A DNA stretch of 31,617 nt from NCBI GenBank assembly GCA_964369265.1, contig CAYJEV010000012.1, positions 1 through 31,617 of the forward strand, written 5' to 3'. This DNA is from DAMCAP01 sp964369265 (GTDB taxonomy: Bacteria; Bacillota; Clostridia; Oscillospirales; Ruminococcaceae). The position numbers were made by a program, and so were the translations under genes. Positions 23,300 to 31,617 of this stretch are shown here, piece after piece (within the stretch, counting starts at the first letter, position 1; the number at the start of each line of letters is the position of its first letter). The notes below the pieces were generated by a model. It was not told where the DNA came from. It searched no databases and saw only the letters and a list, made by a program, of their open reading frames with translations.

Positions 23300-24505
23300 A
23301 TGAATAACAATAAAGGCTTTAGTATGGTTGAGTTGCTTATAAGCATTTCAATTTTAGCGATTATAATAATTCCTATTGCAGGCCTATTTATCTCCTCATC
23401 TAGAATACTTTTTGATAGCATGGAGCTTAGCGAAACAAACCTAATCACTGAAAACATTGCTGAACAAATTGAAAGCCACGATTTCGATGATTGGTTAAGA
23501 GGGAAAAGCCCGTTTATCTTAAAAGGCATGGGAGCAGACAATAGCGATATTCAAGGAAGATATTTTGCGTATCATGGGGATAATTATCATGAATCAGATT
23601 TTCGCCAAACTGCACCTCCATATGATATAGTTTTTAATGGTGTTGAGGGAGAATACTCAACATATAGAGCAACTGTTTCTCTTACTAAAGATAGTAACTC
23701 CTCCATAAACGAAAAGGAGCTATTTACTAATGTTCCTATTGACTATATGAGTGTACAATCAAGAGAAGCTCATCAAGACAATGACCAGCTATCATATGAA
23801 GCATTCTTGATTGAAGCCGCTACTTTAGGATATAACATAAGCGATCCTTTAGTTTTTAAAGAAAGGCTTACAACTAAATCAAGACAAATTACAGTCGATA
23901 TCGCAAAGCTTGCTAATGGAAATACATCCGCAACACTAAAATATCAGTACACCTACAACTTCCCTGCTCCAAATGCAGATGAAGATATTGAGGCTGGTAT
24001 TGCTAACACCTTTTTTAACTGGCCAAAGGATACTGACAGCATTAGCCTAACACCATCTAGTGGTGCAGAATTTGATGATGTTAGCAAAGCAAAGACTAAT
24101 TTTTATATTTTGTTTTATCCTTGGTATAATTCACAAGATAAAATAGTTATAAACAACACTTCAAAAGTTCCAACAAGCGTTGCTTTAATAAAGCAAGTTG
24201 ATGCAGAGCTTACTGAATCAGAGCTTCAGGCTTATGAAACAAATTATACTGCTTCTGTTACATTAAATGAGCCTAAAACTAACAATAAATATGAAACTGA
24301 CGTTATCACCAACCTTGATAAAAACTTGACAGGTGCTGCTTCAACTCAAATTGTTAGCTACAACGCAAGCTCAGGCAGCTTCACACCAATTCAAATAGGC
24401 GATGGTGAAAAAGAAGATAGGCTTTTTAATGTAACCATAACTTTATATGATGAAGCTGATTTAAAGACACCAATAAAGGTTCTTAACAGCTCAATTTTAG
24501 ACTAA
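23300..24505 (+). CDS. Large minor prepilin (PilV/PilW-like)
   Basis: This 401-residue prepilin has a short leader MNNNKG cut before Phe7, with FSMVE giving Glu at +5, and a hydrophobic helix LLISISILAIIIIPIAGLFI. The remainder is far larger than a major pilin. About 330 residues form a beta-rich domain with many Asn, Thr and Tyr and no Cys. A small helix and the segment YILFYPWYNSQDK are distinctive. It is probably a minor pilin in the tip or initiation complex, corresponding by position to pilV-type genes of clostridial operons. The function of the globular part is unknown. AGGAGG precedes the ATG. Confidence 0.82.
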   Translation: MNNNKGFSMVELLISISILAIIIIPIAGLFISSSRILFDSMELSETNLITENIAEQIESHDFDDWLRGKSPFILKGMGADNSDIQGRYFAYHGDNYHESDFRQTAPPYDIVFNGVEGEYSTYRATVSLTKDSNSSINEKELFTNVPIDYMSVQSREAHQDNDQLSYEAFLIEAATLGYNISDPLVFKERLTTKSRQITVDIAKLANGNTSATLKYQYTYNFPAPNADEDIEAGIANTFFNWPKDTDSISLTPSSGAEFDDVSKAKTNFYILFYPWYNSQDKIVINNTSKVPTSVALIKQVDAELTESELQAYETNYTASVTLNEPKTNNKYETDVITNLDKNLTGAASTQIVSYNASSGSFTPIQIGDGEKEDRLFNVTITLYDEADLKTPIKVLNSSILD

Positions 24506-24524
24506 TTTTGAAAGAAGGGATAAT

Positions 24525-26705
24525 TTGCAAAAAAAATTAAGCGGTTCTCTTAACAATCGTGGTGCAACTTTGATAACAGTTATAATTGCAATGTTCTTTC
24601 TGACAGCTCTTGGAACTGCAATTTTATATATGGCTTACACCAGCTTTTTATTATCTGCAACCGAAAGCAACAGCATTCAAAACTTCTATGATGCCAACGA
24701 AGTCACTCAACAAGTTAAGGCTGGCTTTGGTTCAATGACCTCTGATGCTGTATCTGTTGCATATGCAGAGAAAATTCAAAACTTCAATGATGATACAATA
24801 GTTTTTGAAGAGAGTGTGCTGAATGCTATAATAGCTTGGAAAGACCCAAGCTCTTCGCTCTCCTCCCCTATTGCATATCAAAATGGTATGTATAGTGATG
24901 GAAAGCCTAAATATGTATATGATACTGAAATAATAGCTGGATTTTTAGTTTCGGCTGGAGTTAGCGCTGATGATATTTACATTCCTAATGTTAATAGCGA
25001 GAGCGAAAGCGATAGAGCTATACACATTAGTGGCGGTTTAGAAGGTGTTTCTATAACTGGGCTGGCTAATAATGTTGGTAATATAGAATATGATGATGAG
25101 AAAATTGTTTTTGAGGCAATTAGCATCTCCTTTGAAAATCCAAACAACAGGCTGCGCACAAACATAACGACTGATATTGTTATTGAGTTTCCAAAATATT
25201 TTGAAAATGCTAGCTCTGATATAATATCAGGCTTTTGGGAGCTGCCAGACTTTTCTGTTATTTCTTCAAATACTACAACCCTAACTGGCAAGCTTGGCAC
25301 AGGAAATGTTTACGCAAACGAGCTAATTTTACCAACCACAAACACTACTACTACACTTGATGGCACTGTCATAACACCAACTAAGCTTGTTATTCCAACA
25401 ACACACACACTAGATACAAGCGAAGATAGCCAAATATGGGCAAATGGAATTGAACTTCAAAATAAATCTAATCTAAATGTTGCTAGCGATAGTAGCGTTT
25501 ATCTTCTTAATGATTTAGATTTAAGAGGAACTGAATCTACTGCTAAAATAGAAGGCAACTTCTATGGTTTTGGAAACAGTTTAGAAAACCCAAACGAGAG
25601 CAGTGCTATAACTGTAAATGGAATAAACACTGTCCTTGATTTATCGGCAGTTAATAGGCTTATGATTGCAGGGCATAGCTTTATTATTGCTCCTAGCAAC
25701 ACTTTTGGTGTGTTAATGGGTGAGTCTGTTTCAGTTGCTCCAAATCAGCTGGCATATCTTGTTCCAACAACACTATTACCAGAAGAAATCCCAAGCAACC
25801 CTGTTATAACTGACGACCCTATAACTAATCTTGATGATTTTAATCGAGATGAGCCGATTTTAGAGGATAAACTCTTAAGAGATTATGGCGCTACTATAAT
25901 GCCTATGATTTATAACATTCCTGGAAGCAGCCAGAAGATTGTCTATTATTTCATTAAGTTTAGTGAAGCAGATGGTGCAAACGATTATTTTGCTGATTAT
26001 TTTGAACATAACTCAGAACATATAACAGATTATCTTGCAAGCTATACTTCCCTTTCGACTGTTAGCGGCATTTCTCAAACTAGTGGTCATGTATTAACTC
26101 AAGATGGTGAAAATTATGAGTTAAAGGCTGTTAACCCAATAACTATTAACTCAGCTGACTATATGAAAAATGCGTATAACAACCTTGTAAAAACGCTTAT
26201 AAGCACAGAAGATGGCAGCGAAACTGGTGCAAACACCCCATTTGAGTATATTATTGATATGAATGTTGTTAACGAGTTCATTAGAAATAACCCAAGCTCT
26301 GATAATACATGGAGATTTGCAAATGATGATGGCAAGATTAAGGCAGTTTTTGTAAACAATGCTGGAAGTTCTGCTTATCTCACCAACGAGCTTATGCCTG
26401 ATGTAAATTTAGTTGTAGCGACTGGGAATGTTGAGGTTGGCAGAGATTTCACTGGTCTAGTGCTCTCAAATGGCAGTGTGACTGTTAGAAGCAATGGTGC
26501 AGTAAATGCTGATGCTAATTTAGTTCGTGATGTTATGAGAGAAGCTATATACACAGGCACACAGCCTGATGGAACACCTATCAATACTAGGTTTGGAGTA
26601 TTATTTACAGATGATCAATATAGTGCTATTGATAGCGAAGCTGACCTTAAGGACGAAGCTGTTATTGGAAATTATGTAACTTATAGAAACTGGTTTAAAT
26701 CTTAA
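24525..26705 (+). CDS. Very large PilX/GspK-like minor prepilin with beta-helix-like repeats
   Basis: The 726-residue protein starts at TTG 24525 with AAGGGA. The leader ends NNRG and the mature N-terminus is ATLITVIIAMFFLTALG, so position +5 is Thr18 instead of Glu. That loss is typical of GspK-type initiators and tip pilins. After the membrane helix the protein has no Cys. The middle (about 245-345) shows short degenerate beta-helix-like repeats such as SSVYLLNDLDLRG and IWANGIELQNKSNLNV. Later VVATGNVEVGRDFTGLVLSN and SNGSVTVRSNGAV look like polymer-forming PilX-type repeats. By position it corresponds to the large PilK of clostridial T4P loci. A tip adhesin is the likely role, by inference. 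Confidence 0.8.
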   Translation: MQKKLSGSLNNRGATLITVIIAMFFLTALGTAILYMAYTSFLLSATESNSIQNFYDANEVTQQVKAGFGSMTSDAVSVAYAEKIQNFNDDTIVFEESVLNAIIAWKDPSSSLSSPIAYQNGMYSDGKPKYVYDTEIIAGFLVSAGVSADDIYIPNVNSESESDRAIHISGGLEGVSITGLANNVGNIEYDDEKIVFEAISISFENPNNRLRTNITTDIVIEFPKYFENASSDIISGFWELPDFSVISSNTTTLTGKLGTGNVYANELILPTTNTTTTLDGTVITPTKLVIPTTHTLDTSEDSQIWANGIELQNKSNLNVASDSSVYLLNDLDLRGTESTAKIEGNFYGFGNSLENPNESSAITVNGINTVLDLSAVNRLMIAGHSFIIAPSNTFGVLMGESVSVAPNQLAYLVPTTLLPEEIPSNPVITDDPITNLDDFNRDEPILEDKLLRDYGATIMPMIYNIPGSSQKIVYYFIKFSEADGANDYFADYFEHNSEHITDYLASYTSLSTVSGISQTSGHVLTQDGENYELKAVNPITINSADYMKNAYNNLVKTLISTEDGSETGANTPFEYIIDMNVVNEFIRNNPSSDNTWRFANDDGKIKAVFVNNAGSSAYLTNELMPDVNLVVATGNVEVGRDFTGLVLSNGSVTVRSNGAVNADANLVRDVMREAIYTGTQPDGTPINTRFGVLFTDDQYSAIDSEADLKDEAVIGNYVTYRNWFKS

Positions 26706-26727
26706 CTGAAAGGAGGAGGCAGACACG

Positions 26728-27204
26728 ATGAAAGTAAATAATAAGGGGTATACCCTAGTGGAAGTATTGATAGTTGTTTTAATCATCACCATATTAACCC
26801 CACTTGTCACCTCCTCTGTTTCGCAAATAACAGCTGGAGAGATATCAAAGGCGGCTGAAACTACTGCCTCTTTATACTCATATGCTCGTGTTTCAACAGT
26901 TAGTGGTAAGTCAAATTCTGAAATGCAGATTGTAAGAACAGACGATGGCTATTATGGCAAGTTTCTTCATGATGAACTTGAAGAAAAATCGGATTGGCTT
27001 TGCGATGCCTCAACAGAAATTACTATTTTAGATAAAGACGGCAACTATACAGCTATTGGGGAAAAGTTTGTATTAGTTTTTGATCTCAACGGAGCTTTAT
27101 CTTCCCCAACTAATATTGAAGGCATTAACTTTAAATCTGGATACGCTGAAGTCGAAATCCAGATTGTCCCTGAAACTGGCTATCATAAGGTCGTTAATAA
27201 GTAA
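26728..27204 (+). CDS. GspH/FimT-like minor prepilin
   Basis: The 158-residue prepilin has leader MKVNNKG cut before Tyr8, with YTLVE giving Glu at +5, and the helix VLIVVLIITILTPLVTSS. The length and the beta-rich domain with KFVLVFDLNGALSSPTN are like GspH/FimT/PilU-type minor pilins, which form part of the tip complex. One Cys is present (DWLCDA). AAAGGAGG lies upstream of the ATG, and the neighbours are 16-22 bases away, so it is translated as part of the operon. Confidence 0.85.
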   Translation: MKVNNKGYTLVEVLIVVLIITILTPLVTSSVSQITAGEISKAAETTASLYSYARVSTVSGKSNSEMQIVRTDDGYYGKFLHDELEEKSDWLCDASTEITILDKDGNYTAIGEKFVLVFDLNGALSSPTNIEGINFKSGYAEVEIQIVPETGYHKVVNK

Positions 27205-27219
27205 TAAAGGAGCATAGAT

Positions 27220-27777
27220 ATGAATAACAAAGGTTTTACTCTAGTTGAACTGCTTATATCAATTTCTATTGCTAGTGTACTTATCATCACAATAACAAGC
27301 TTTATGTCTATAAGTGCGAGAACATATGCTGATTTAACAAGAACTGTTGATTTAAAATATGAATCACAAATTGTTATGGCGCAAATTCAAGATAGATTTA
27401 TTGATTGTAACGGCGGAATAGCTTATGAAAACGATACAATTTATGTAGTTAATAAAAATTCCGACAGCACCAAGAGCATTTATGTTTATAAGCTGGATGC
27501 AGATACAAATGAGCTACTATTTGGTACTACTACCTCAGATGAAAATGACGATTTAGTTAGCTTTGCTAGCTCTTCAAATGTTAGTTCGTTGATGTCTGCT
27601 TCTGTTGATATATTAAATATTATTGCAGAATCTGACGAAATAACCTCGCTAGAACTAATAACAGGCTATGTTAACAGAGATCAAAGATATGATGCAACAC
27701 AGAATATATTTTTACGCAACTCCCCCTTCTTCAACACATCTTTAACTGAACTTTTAAAGATGATTGATAACACTTAA
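27220..27777 (+). CDS. PilW/GspJ-like minor prepilin
   Basis: The 185-residue prepilin has the shortest leader in the operon, MNNKG, and mature start FTLVELLISISIASVLIITI with Glu at +5. The segment YESQIVMAQIQDRF after the helix and the following strands resemble GspJ/PilW-type minor pilins. One Cys in IDCNGG is unpaired. The C-terminal half is acidic and Ser-rich. It follows the GspH-like gene by 15 bases. With the two upstream prepilins it would form the pilus-initiating tip complex. Confidence 0.85.
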   Translation: MNNKGFTLVELLISISIASVLIITITSFMSISARTYADLTRTVDLKYESQIVMAQIQDRFIDCNGGIAYENDTIYVVNKNSDSTKSIYVYKLDADTNELLFGTTTSDENDDLVSFASSSNVSSLMSASVDILNIIAESDEITSLELITGYVNRDQRYDATQNIFLRNSPFFNTSLTELLKMIDNT

Positions 27778-27797
27778 TTACTGAAAGGATACAGATA

Positions 27798-29504
27798 ATG
27801 TTCGATATTTCTAAAAGAACTATAATTAAAGCAGCCGTCTGCGCTGGATTTGCAGTTGCTGCTGCTCTTTCAAATTCTTTTCAGATTAACACACAAGCTG
27901 CAAGCAACCCATTTACTATTTTAGAGTTTATCCCAGAATATGGCACTGGCGAGATAGGATATTATATTGAAGGCGAAGAACCTATACAGTCTTTTACAAG
28001 CATTGCAGAATATGAGGAATTTATAGCTGCTGCAACTGCAAAAGGCATATATTCAGAAGATAGTGACACTCCCCTCTCTCCTCAAAAAACTATCCTTCCT
28101 TGGGAAGCTCCTAGTTCAGCACTAATGATAGACACTGGTGTGGATCAGGAATACGCTCTCAATGGAAGTTTTGAGTTTGTTACTGGTGGTGCTTATACTT
28201 TTGGTACGGATGGTAAGCGATATGTAGGTCCTGGAAATGGTATTGCAAATTTTATTATTGACCCAGCTGGTGATCCACATACAATCCTTAACAGCTTTAA
28301 AGCTATTACCACAGGATACACAAACAACAACTGGTTTGAAGAATATGTTATGCAGGGCTATTATATAGAAAATGAGAGATTTGATGATATTGAAGTTATT
28401 AGCATAAGACCATCTGACATTGCAAGCGAGACTGAATTAAAAGATTTGCTAGATAAAACAGATTTGCTCATCTTCACTAAAGGCTTTGACTTATTTGATG
28501 ACTACAAATCCCCCCCTCTGTACACTTATTATAATGACAACGATTTCGAAACTAGCTCCTATACTGACATCATTAAAGATTATGTATTAGGGTATGAAGG
28601 CAAATTAGATAATAATCTGCCTTTCGCTTACAACATGATACTAAACACTAATGAATCTCATATTGGACGATTTATTGATGATGTTATGGGTTCAAAAGCT
28701 ACTTGGTCGCCTTATGTTGACAATACAATTTTCGGAGTTACCGATGGTACAACAGCCTTACCAATTTTAAGCGATGGATTTTATTCCCCTTTTGATTCTT
28801 GGATGTATAATAGCAGTTGGTCGGCTTTTTATGAAGTTTACAATGACATACTTCTTGAAAATGAGCTTATAGAAAAAGAGTCTAGAGATAATCCAGAGTT
28901 TCTAAAATACTATAGAGATGATACAAGAGTTTCAATGGCTTATGTGTTTAGGTATATAATTGAATTGAACTTGCGTCCTAGACCTTCCATCCTCTATTTA
29001 ACTGGCGAAAATGGCACTGCACCTCTAACACATGTTCATGTTCCTACTACTTATCGTGGCGAAGCGACAACAGACACAATCATAAGAAAAAATTCTGGCA
29101 AAGAACTTACATTCAGCCTTTATGATGATAATGTTGGAAGAATTGAGCTAGAAGTTTCATACTACTATAAAGATAATGATGGCGGTTTTTATTATAATGA
29201 TGAAGAAGAAACTATAGAAACATATGATCCGCTTAATTCAGATCATAGAGGGAAAATGAGATTTAGCAAAGTTGATATTCCAAACTCCGTTCAAAATGAT
29301 ATTGATGACTTTAACAATGATGTTATTGACGAAGAGCTTTTTAGCCATCAGCTATTAGATGAATTTATTGAGGAATTAACCAATACTGATATATATTCCC
29401 TGCCTTTAGTGCTTGAGGCTAATGTAAAGGTTGGGTATAGACACTTCACTTCATATTCAGATATCGCTTATCTTCAAAAGCTCCCTTTGTTATTGCTAGG
29501 ATAG
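27798..29504 (+). CDS. Secreted DUF5057-like protein, last gene of the pilus operon
   Basis: The 568-residue protein has a basic N-terminus KRTIIK, a hydrophobic stretch (12-28) and an AxA-type cleavage region around NTQAAS (31-36), so it should be exported by Sec. It has no prepilin motif, no LPxTG anchor and no further membrane helix. The mature protein begins FTILEFIPEYGTGEIGYYIE, which resembles the ILEIVP...GYLI opening of DUF5057 proteins of Clostridia; I rate that as probable. The body is acidic with many Asp and Tyr. The C-terminal part (about 400-568) looks like a beta-sandwich followed by a short helical tail. The operon position, 20 bases after the last prepilin, suggests an accessory or tip protein of the pilus. 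Function unknown. Confidence 0.72.
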   Translation: MFDISKRTIIKAAVCAGFAVAAALSNSFQINTQAASNPFTILEFIPEYGTGEIGYYIEGEEPIQSFTSIAEYEEFIAAATAKGIYSEDSDTPLSPQKTILPWEAPSSALMIDTGVDQEYALNGSFEFVTGGAYTFGTDGKRYVGPGNGIANFIIDPAGDPHTILNSFKAITTGYTNNNWFEEYVMQGYYIENERFDDIEVISIRPSDIASETELKDLLDKTDLLIFTKGFDLFDDYKSPPLYTYYNDNDFETSSYTDIIKDYVLGYEGKLDNNLPFAYNMILNTNESHIGRFIDDVMGSKATWSPYVDNTIFGVTDGTTALPILSDGFYSPFDSWMYNSSWSAFYEVYNDILLENELIEKESRDNPEFLKYYRDDTRVSMAYVFRYIIELNLRPRPSILYLTGENGTAPLTHVHVPTTYRGEATTDTIIRKNSGKELTFSLYDDNVGRIELEVSYYYKDNDGGFYYNDEEETIETYDPLNSDHRGKMRFSKVDIPNSVQNDIDDFNNDVIDEELFSHQLLDEFIEELTNTDIYSLPLVLEANVKVGYRHFTSYSDIAYLQKLPLLLLG

Positions 29505-29519
29505 ACAATAATGCTTTAT

Positions 29520-29552
29520 AAAAATTGCCAATGTAATGTTGGCAATTTTTTA
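29520..29552 (+). terminator. Terminator of the pilus operon
   Basis: Perfect 12-bp arms AAAAATTGCCAA and TTGGCAATTTTT around a 7-base loop, continuing TATTA, 16 bases after the stop of the last gene. It closes the 14-kb operon. Bases 29553-29700 then hold only the next promoter and leader. Confidence 0.92.
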
Positions 29553-29585
29553 TTACGCTATTATACAAATGCAATCAAAATAAAA

Positions 29586-29614
29586 TTGACTTTATTCATA
29601 TTTTATGTTATAAT
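29586..29614 (+). promoter_or_regulatory. Promoter of the DHH phosphoesterase gene
   Basis: TTGACT (29586-29591), a 17-base spacer and a perfect TATAAT (29609-29614) preceded by TGT, so both -35 and extended -10 are present. The start would be near 29621, with an 80-base leader. Confidence 0.82.
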
Positions 29615-29700
29615 TAAGCATATCTATGTTGTATATTTTGAGAAACACACTCAAATTTTAAATTATCCATTATATACGTTGCTAAAAGGAGAATAAGTTT

Positions 29701-30612
29701 ATGAGATTAATTACACGTTCTGACTTTGATGGACTTGCTTGTGGCGCACTTTTAAAAAAAGCTGGCATCATTGATCACTGGAAATTTGCTCACCCAAAAG
29801 ATCTGCAAGATGGCTTAGTTGAAGTTGGACCAGATGACTGCCTTGCTAATGTACCATATGTTGAGGGATGTGGTTTATGGTTTGACCATCACTCTAGTGA
29901 ACATGAGAGAAACGATCTAGTTGGAAAATACAAAGGCGAAAGCCGTCTTGCTCCTTCTTGTGCTAGAATTATTTATGAATATTATGGTGGCGAGAAAACA
30001 TTCCCTCATCTTGAAGCTATGATGGAGGCTGTTGACAAAGTTGATGCTGCTAACTTAACTATTGACGAAATCCAAAATCCATCTGGTTGGATTCTTCTTG
30101 GCTTCTTAATGGATCCTAGAACTGGTTTAGGCAGATGGCGTGAATTCACAATCTCTAACTACGCACTAATGGAAAAGCTAATTGACTGTTGTATTGATAT
30201 GGATATAGCAGAAATAATGGAGCTTCCTGATGTTAAAGAGCGTGTTGAAGTATATTGGGAACAAAACGAGAAGTTTATAGAAATGGTTAAAAAACATACT
30301 AAAATCGAAAAAGATGTTATAATTAGCGACCTTAGGGGCGTTGATCCAATCTATACTGGAAATCGTTTTTTAGTATATAGCCTATATCCAGAACAAAATA
30401 TCTCAGCTTGGATTGTTAGCGGACGTGGTGGCGAAGGCTGTAGCTGTGCAGTTGGTTATTCTGTGCTTAACAAAACTTCTAACATAAACGTTGGCAGCTT
30501 AATGCTTAAATACGGCGGTGGCGGTCATAAAGCTGTTGGTACTTGCCAGTTTAGCAGCGAGAATATGAATGAAAAACTCCCTCTGCTTCTAAACGAACTA
30601 GTTAATCCTTAA
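29701..30612 (+). CDS. DHH/DHHA1-family phosphoesterase, exopolyphosphatase-related
   Basis: The 303-residue cytoplasmic protein has the DHH motifs in order: SDFDGLACG (metal-binding Asp), LWFDHHSSE (the DHH itself, about 61-63), AVDKVDAAN (third motif) and the DHHA1-like end GGGGHKAVGTCQF, which binds substrate phosphates. The family includes exopolyphosphatases, nanoRNases and c-di-AMP phosphodiesterases. The shape of the first motif (DFDGLACGAL, not DPDGDAIGS) sets it apart from NrnA, and the substrate cannot be decided. There is no PAS or GGDEF domain, so it is not GdpP. It has its own strong promoter and terminator. An AAAGGAG site precedes the ATG. Confidence 0.87.
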   Translation: MRLITRSDFDGLACGALLKKAGIIDHWKFAHPKDLQDGLVEVGPDDCLANVPYVEGCGLWFDHHSSEHERNDLVGKYKGESRLAPSCARIIYEYYGGEKTFPHLEAMMEAVDKVDAANLTIDEIQNPSGWILLGFLMDPRTGLGRWREFTISNYALMEKLIDCCIDMDIAEIMELPDVKERVEVYWEQNEKFIEMVKKHTKIEKDVIISDLRGVDPIYTGNRFLVYSLYPEQNISAWIVSGRGGEGCSCAVGYSVLNKTSNINVGSLMLKYGGGGHKAVGTCQFSSENMNEKLPLLLNELVNP

Positions 30613-30627
30613 TATTAAACAATACTT

Positions 30628-30669
30628 TAGCCTATGCGAATTTTGTTCGCATAGGCTATTTTGCTTTAC
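30628..30669 (+). terminator. Terminator after the DHH phosphoesterase gene
   Basis: Perfect 13-bp arms TAGCCTATGCGAA and TTCGCATAGGCTA around TTTTG, followed by TTTTGCTTT. It stands before the convergent gene on the minus strand. Confidence 0.93.
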
Positions 30670-30698
30670 ATATTTTTAATTAAGTTCTCTATAAAATA

Positions 30699-31617
30699 CT
30701 AATGGTGTGCTTGTCCCCTATTTCTCATATAGTGAATGAAATTATTTGTGACTGTCACTATCTCTTCGTCATCTACCCAAAAAGCCTCTGTATCCTCAAA
30801 TGTATCAACAAACTCTTGCCCTTGTTCAATTGTTAGGCTGTTTAAAGCCTTGGATAGAAGCAAGCTTTTGGAAACATTATCTTTTGAAACAACAGAAATA
30901 GTTAAATAGTCAATATCTTCTAATGGTTCTATTTCATCTTCAACAACCTCGTCTTCTGATAATAACTCCTGGTTTTCTTCATAAAAAGCATCGTTTACAT
31001 AGCTTAATACAACAGCCGATTCATCATGCAAACATAATACATCAATAAGCCCATTGCCTACATTATATATATCACCATGTGTTGGATCGGGCAGGTTAAA
31101 ATGCCAACAGCTTGCTAGTGGTTCGCCTATAGTTGCAGTGGCTGTTTTTGTAATTATTTGAACAGAGCTATACCCCACTTCATTTAGATACTCTAAAGTT
31201 AACTCAATAGCATATAGTTCAGCAAAATCCTGTATATTAGGCATTGAGAAGCCTTCTGATGTGTATGCAGTGTTGTTTTCGGTTATAATGTCTTTTGAAG
31301 GCTCTATTGGTTCTTCTTCCTCCACGCTTTCATCAGCATCCTCACTTTGCTCTTCTTCAAACTTAAACAGCGCATTAACTGTATCATCTATTTCTTTATT
31401 ATAGCTCATATAATCTGATAACAAATTGATAGTGTCTGTTGGGAATTCAGTTTGTACATTTGTTAGCAACATTAGGCTATTGGCATAATCGCTTTCCTCA
31501 GTTTGAGAGAAAATCTCCTCATAATAACTAAGCCTAGCCTTTGTTATGTCAATTAGATATTTAAAATCATGCTCTGATGGCACAACTGCATATATTACAT
31601 ATTCAGTTTCATATGGT
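30699..31617 (-). CDS. Acidic protein of unknown function, 5' end outside the window
   Basis: The frame stays open to the right edge, so at least 306 residues are visible and the start is not in the window. A GTG at 31583 has no ribosome site and is not a convincing start; the codons before it read PYETEYVIYAVV. The visible part has a helical N-terminal stretch, a very acidic low-complexity linker rich in Glu (DADESVEEEEPIEPS, about residue 90), a central domain with SSVQIITKTATATIGEPLAS and WHFNLPDPTHGD, and a second acidic stretch. No family is recognised. It ends in HYMRNRGQAHH. It could be a surface or secreted protein, but the missing N-terminus prevents a decision. Confidence 0.7.
   Translation of the reverse strand, partial: PYETEYVIYAVVPSEHDFKYLIDITKARLSYYEEIFSQTEESDYANSLMLLTNVQTEFPTDTINLLSDYMSYNKEIDDTVNALFKFEEEQSEDADESVEEEEPIEPSKDIITENNTAYTSEGFSMPNIQDFAELYAIELTLEYLNEVGYSSVQIITKTATATIGEPLASCWHFNLPDPTHGDIYNVGNGLIDVLCLHDESAVVLSYVNDAFYEENQELLSEDEVVEDEIEPLEDIDYLTISVVSKDNVSKSLLLSKALNSLTIEQGQEFVDTFEDTEAFWVDDEEIVTVTNNFIHYMRNRGQAHH

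Noticed and set aside
29511..29696. 61-codon frame after the pilus operon
   Set aside because: It runs through the terminator hairpin and the promoter of the next gene, with no supporting ribosome site.
1..31617. CRISPR arrays, insertion sequences, prophage or tRNA genes
   Set aside because: I saw no regularly spaced repeats, transposase or integrase frames, phage structural genes or tRNA-like cloverleaf sequences on either strand.

Overview
This AT-rich window of Bacillota (Clostridia-type) DNA comes from a Gram-positive organism. A complete type IV pilus (T4P) assembly set is present without secretin, PilP or other outer-membrane genes. AGGAGG-type ribosome binding sites are strong, GTG and TTG starts are frequent, and there are DUF1540, DUF3810, HxlR and YozG-like genes typical of Clostridia. 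It looks like a draft scaffold: one run of exactly 100 N interrupts it. I saw no tRNA, rRNA, CRISPR, transposase or phage genes.

Left third (1-9.9 kb), housekeeping and accessory genes: a polar amino-acid ABC importer (lipoprotein plus a permease cut by the window edge) is divergent from an HxlR-type regulator, with a shared palindromic operator. After the N gap come a small membrane protein with a YozG-like regulator and a Cys-rich DUF1540 protein. Next is a two-gene membrane module: a 501-aa polytopic protein with an outer domain that resembles a degenerate alpha/beta hydrolase, and a DUF3810 membrane zincin. An M20 peptidase follows, then a leftward operon of an MFS carrier, an AEC carrier and a small unknown protein.

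Middle (9.9-15.4 kb): a cysteine synthase; a DprA-like protein with a membrane-anchored zinc-ribbon protein; an RNase Z-like metallo-beta-lactamase-fold hydrolase; and a divergent pair of a ferredoxin-like Fe-S protein and a Crp/Fnr regulator. A 14-bp dyad in that divergent gap lies exactly at -41.5 of the predicted Fe-S gene promoter.

Right half (15.4-29.5 kb): one long rightward T4P operon in the order pilB, pilT, pilC, major pilin, pilD, a pilM-pilN fusion, pilO, four prepilin-like genes and a large secreted DUF5057-like protein, closed by a strong terminator. PilB carries the N-terminal MshEN motifs that bind cyclic di-GMP in related ATPases. PilB extends and PilT retracts the fibre from the PilC platform, PilMN and PilO align the machine, PilD processes the pilins, and the minor pilins with the terminal secreted protein probably form a tip or adhesin complex. 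Intercistronic hairpins and an internal promoter bracket the major pilin gene and probably raise its expression above its neighbours.

Right edge: a DHH-family phosphoesterase with its own strong promoter and terminator, and an acidic protein of unknown function whose 5' end lies outside the window.
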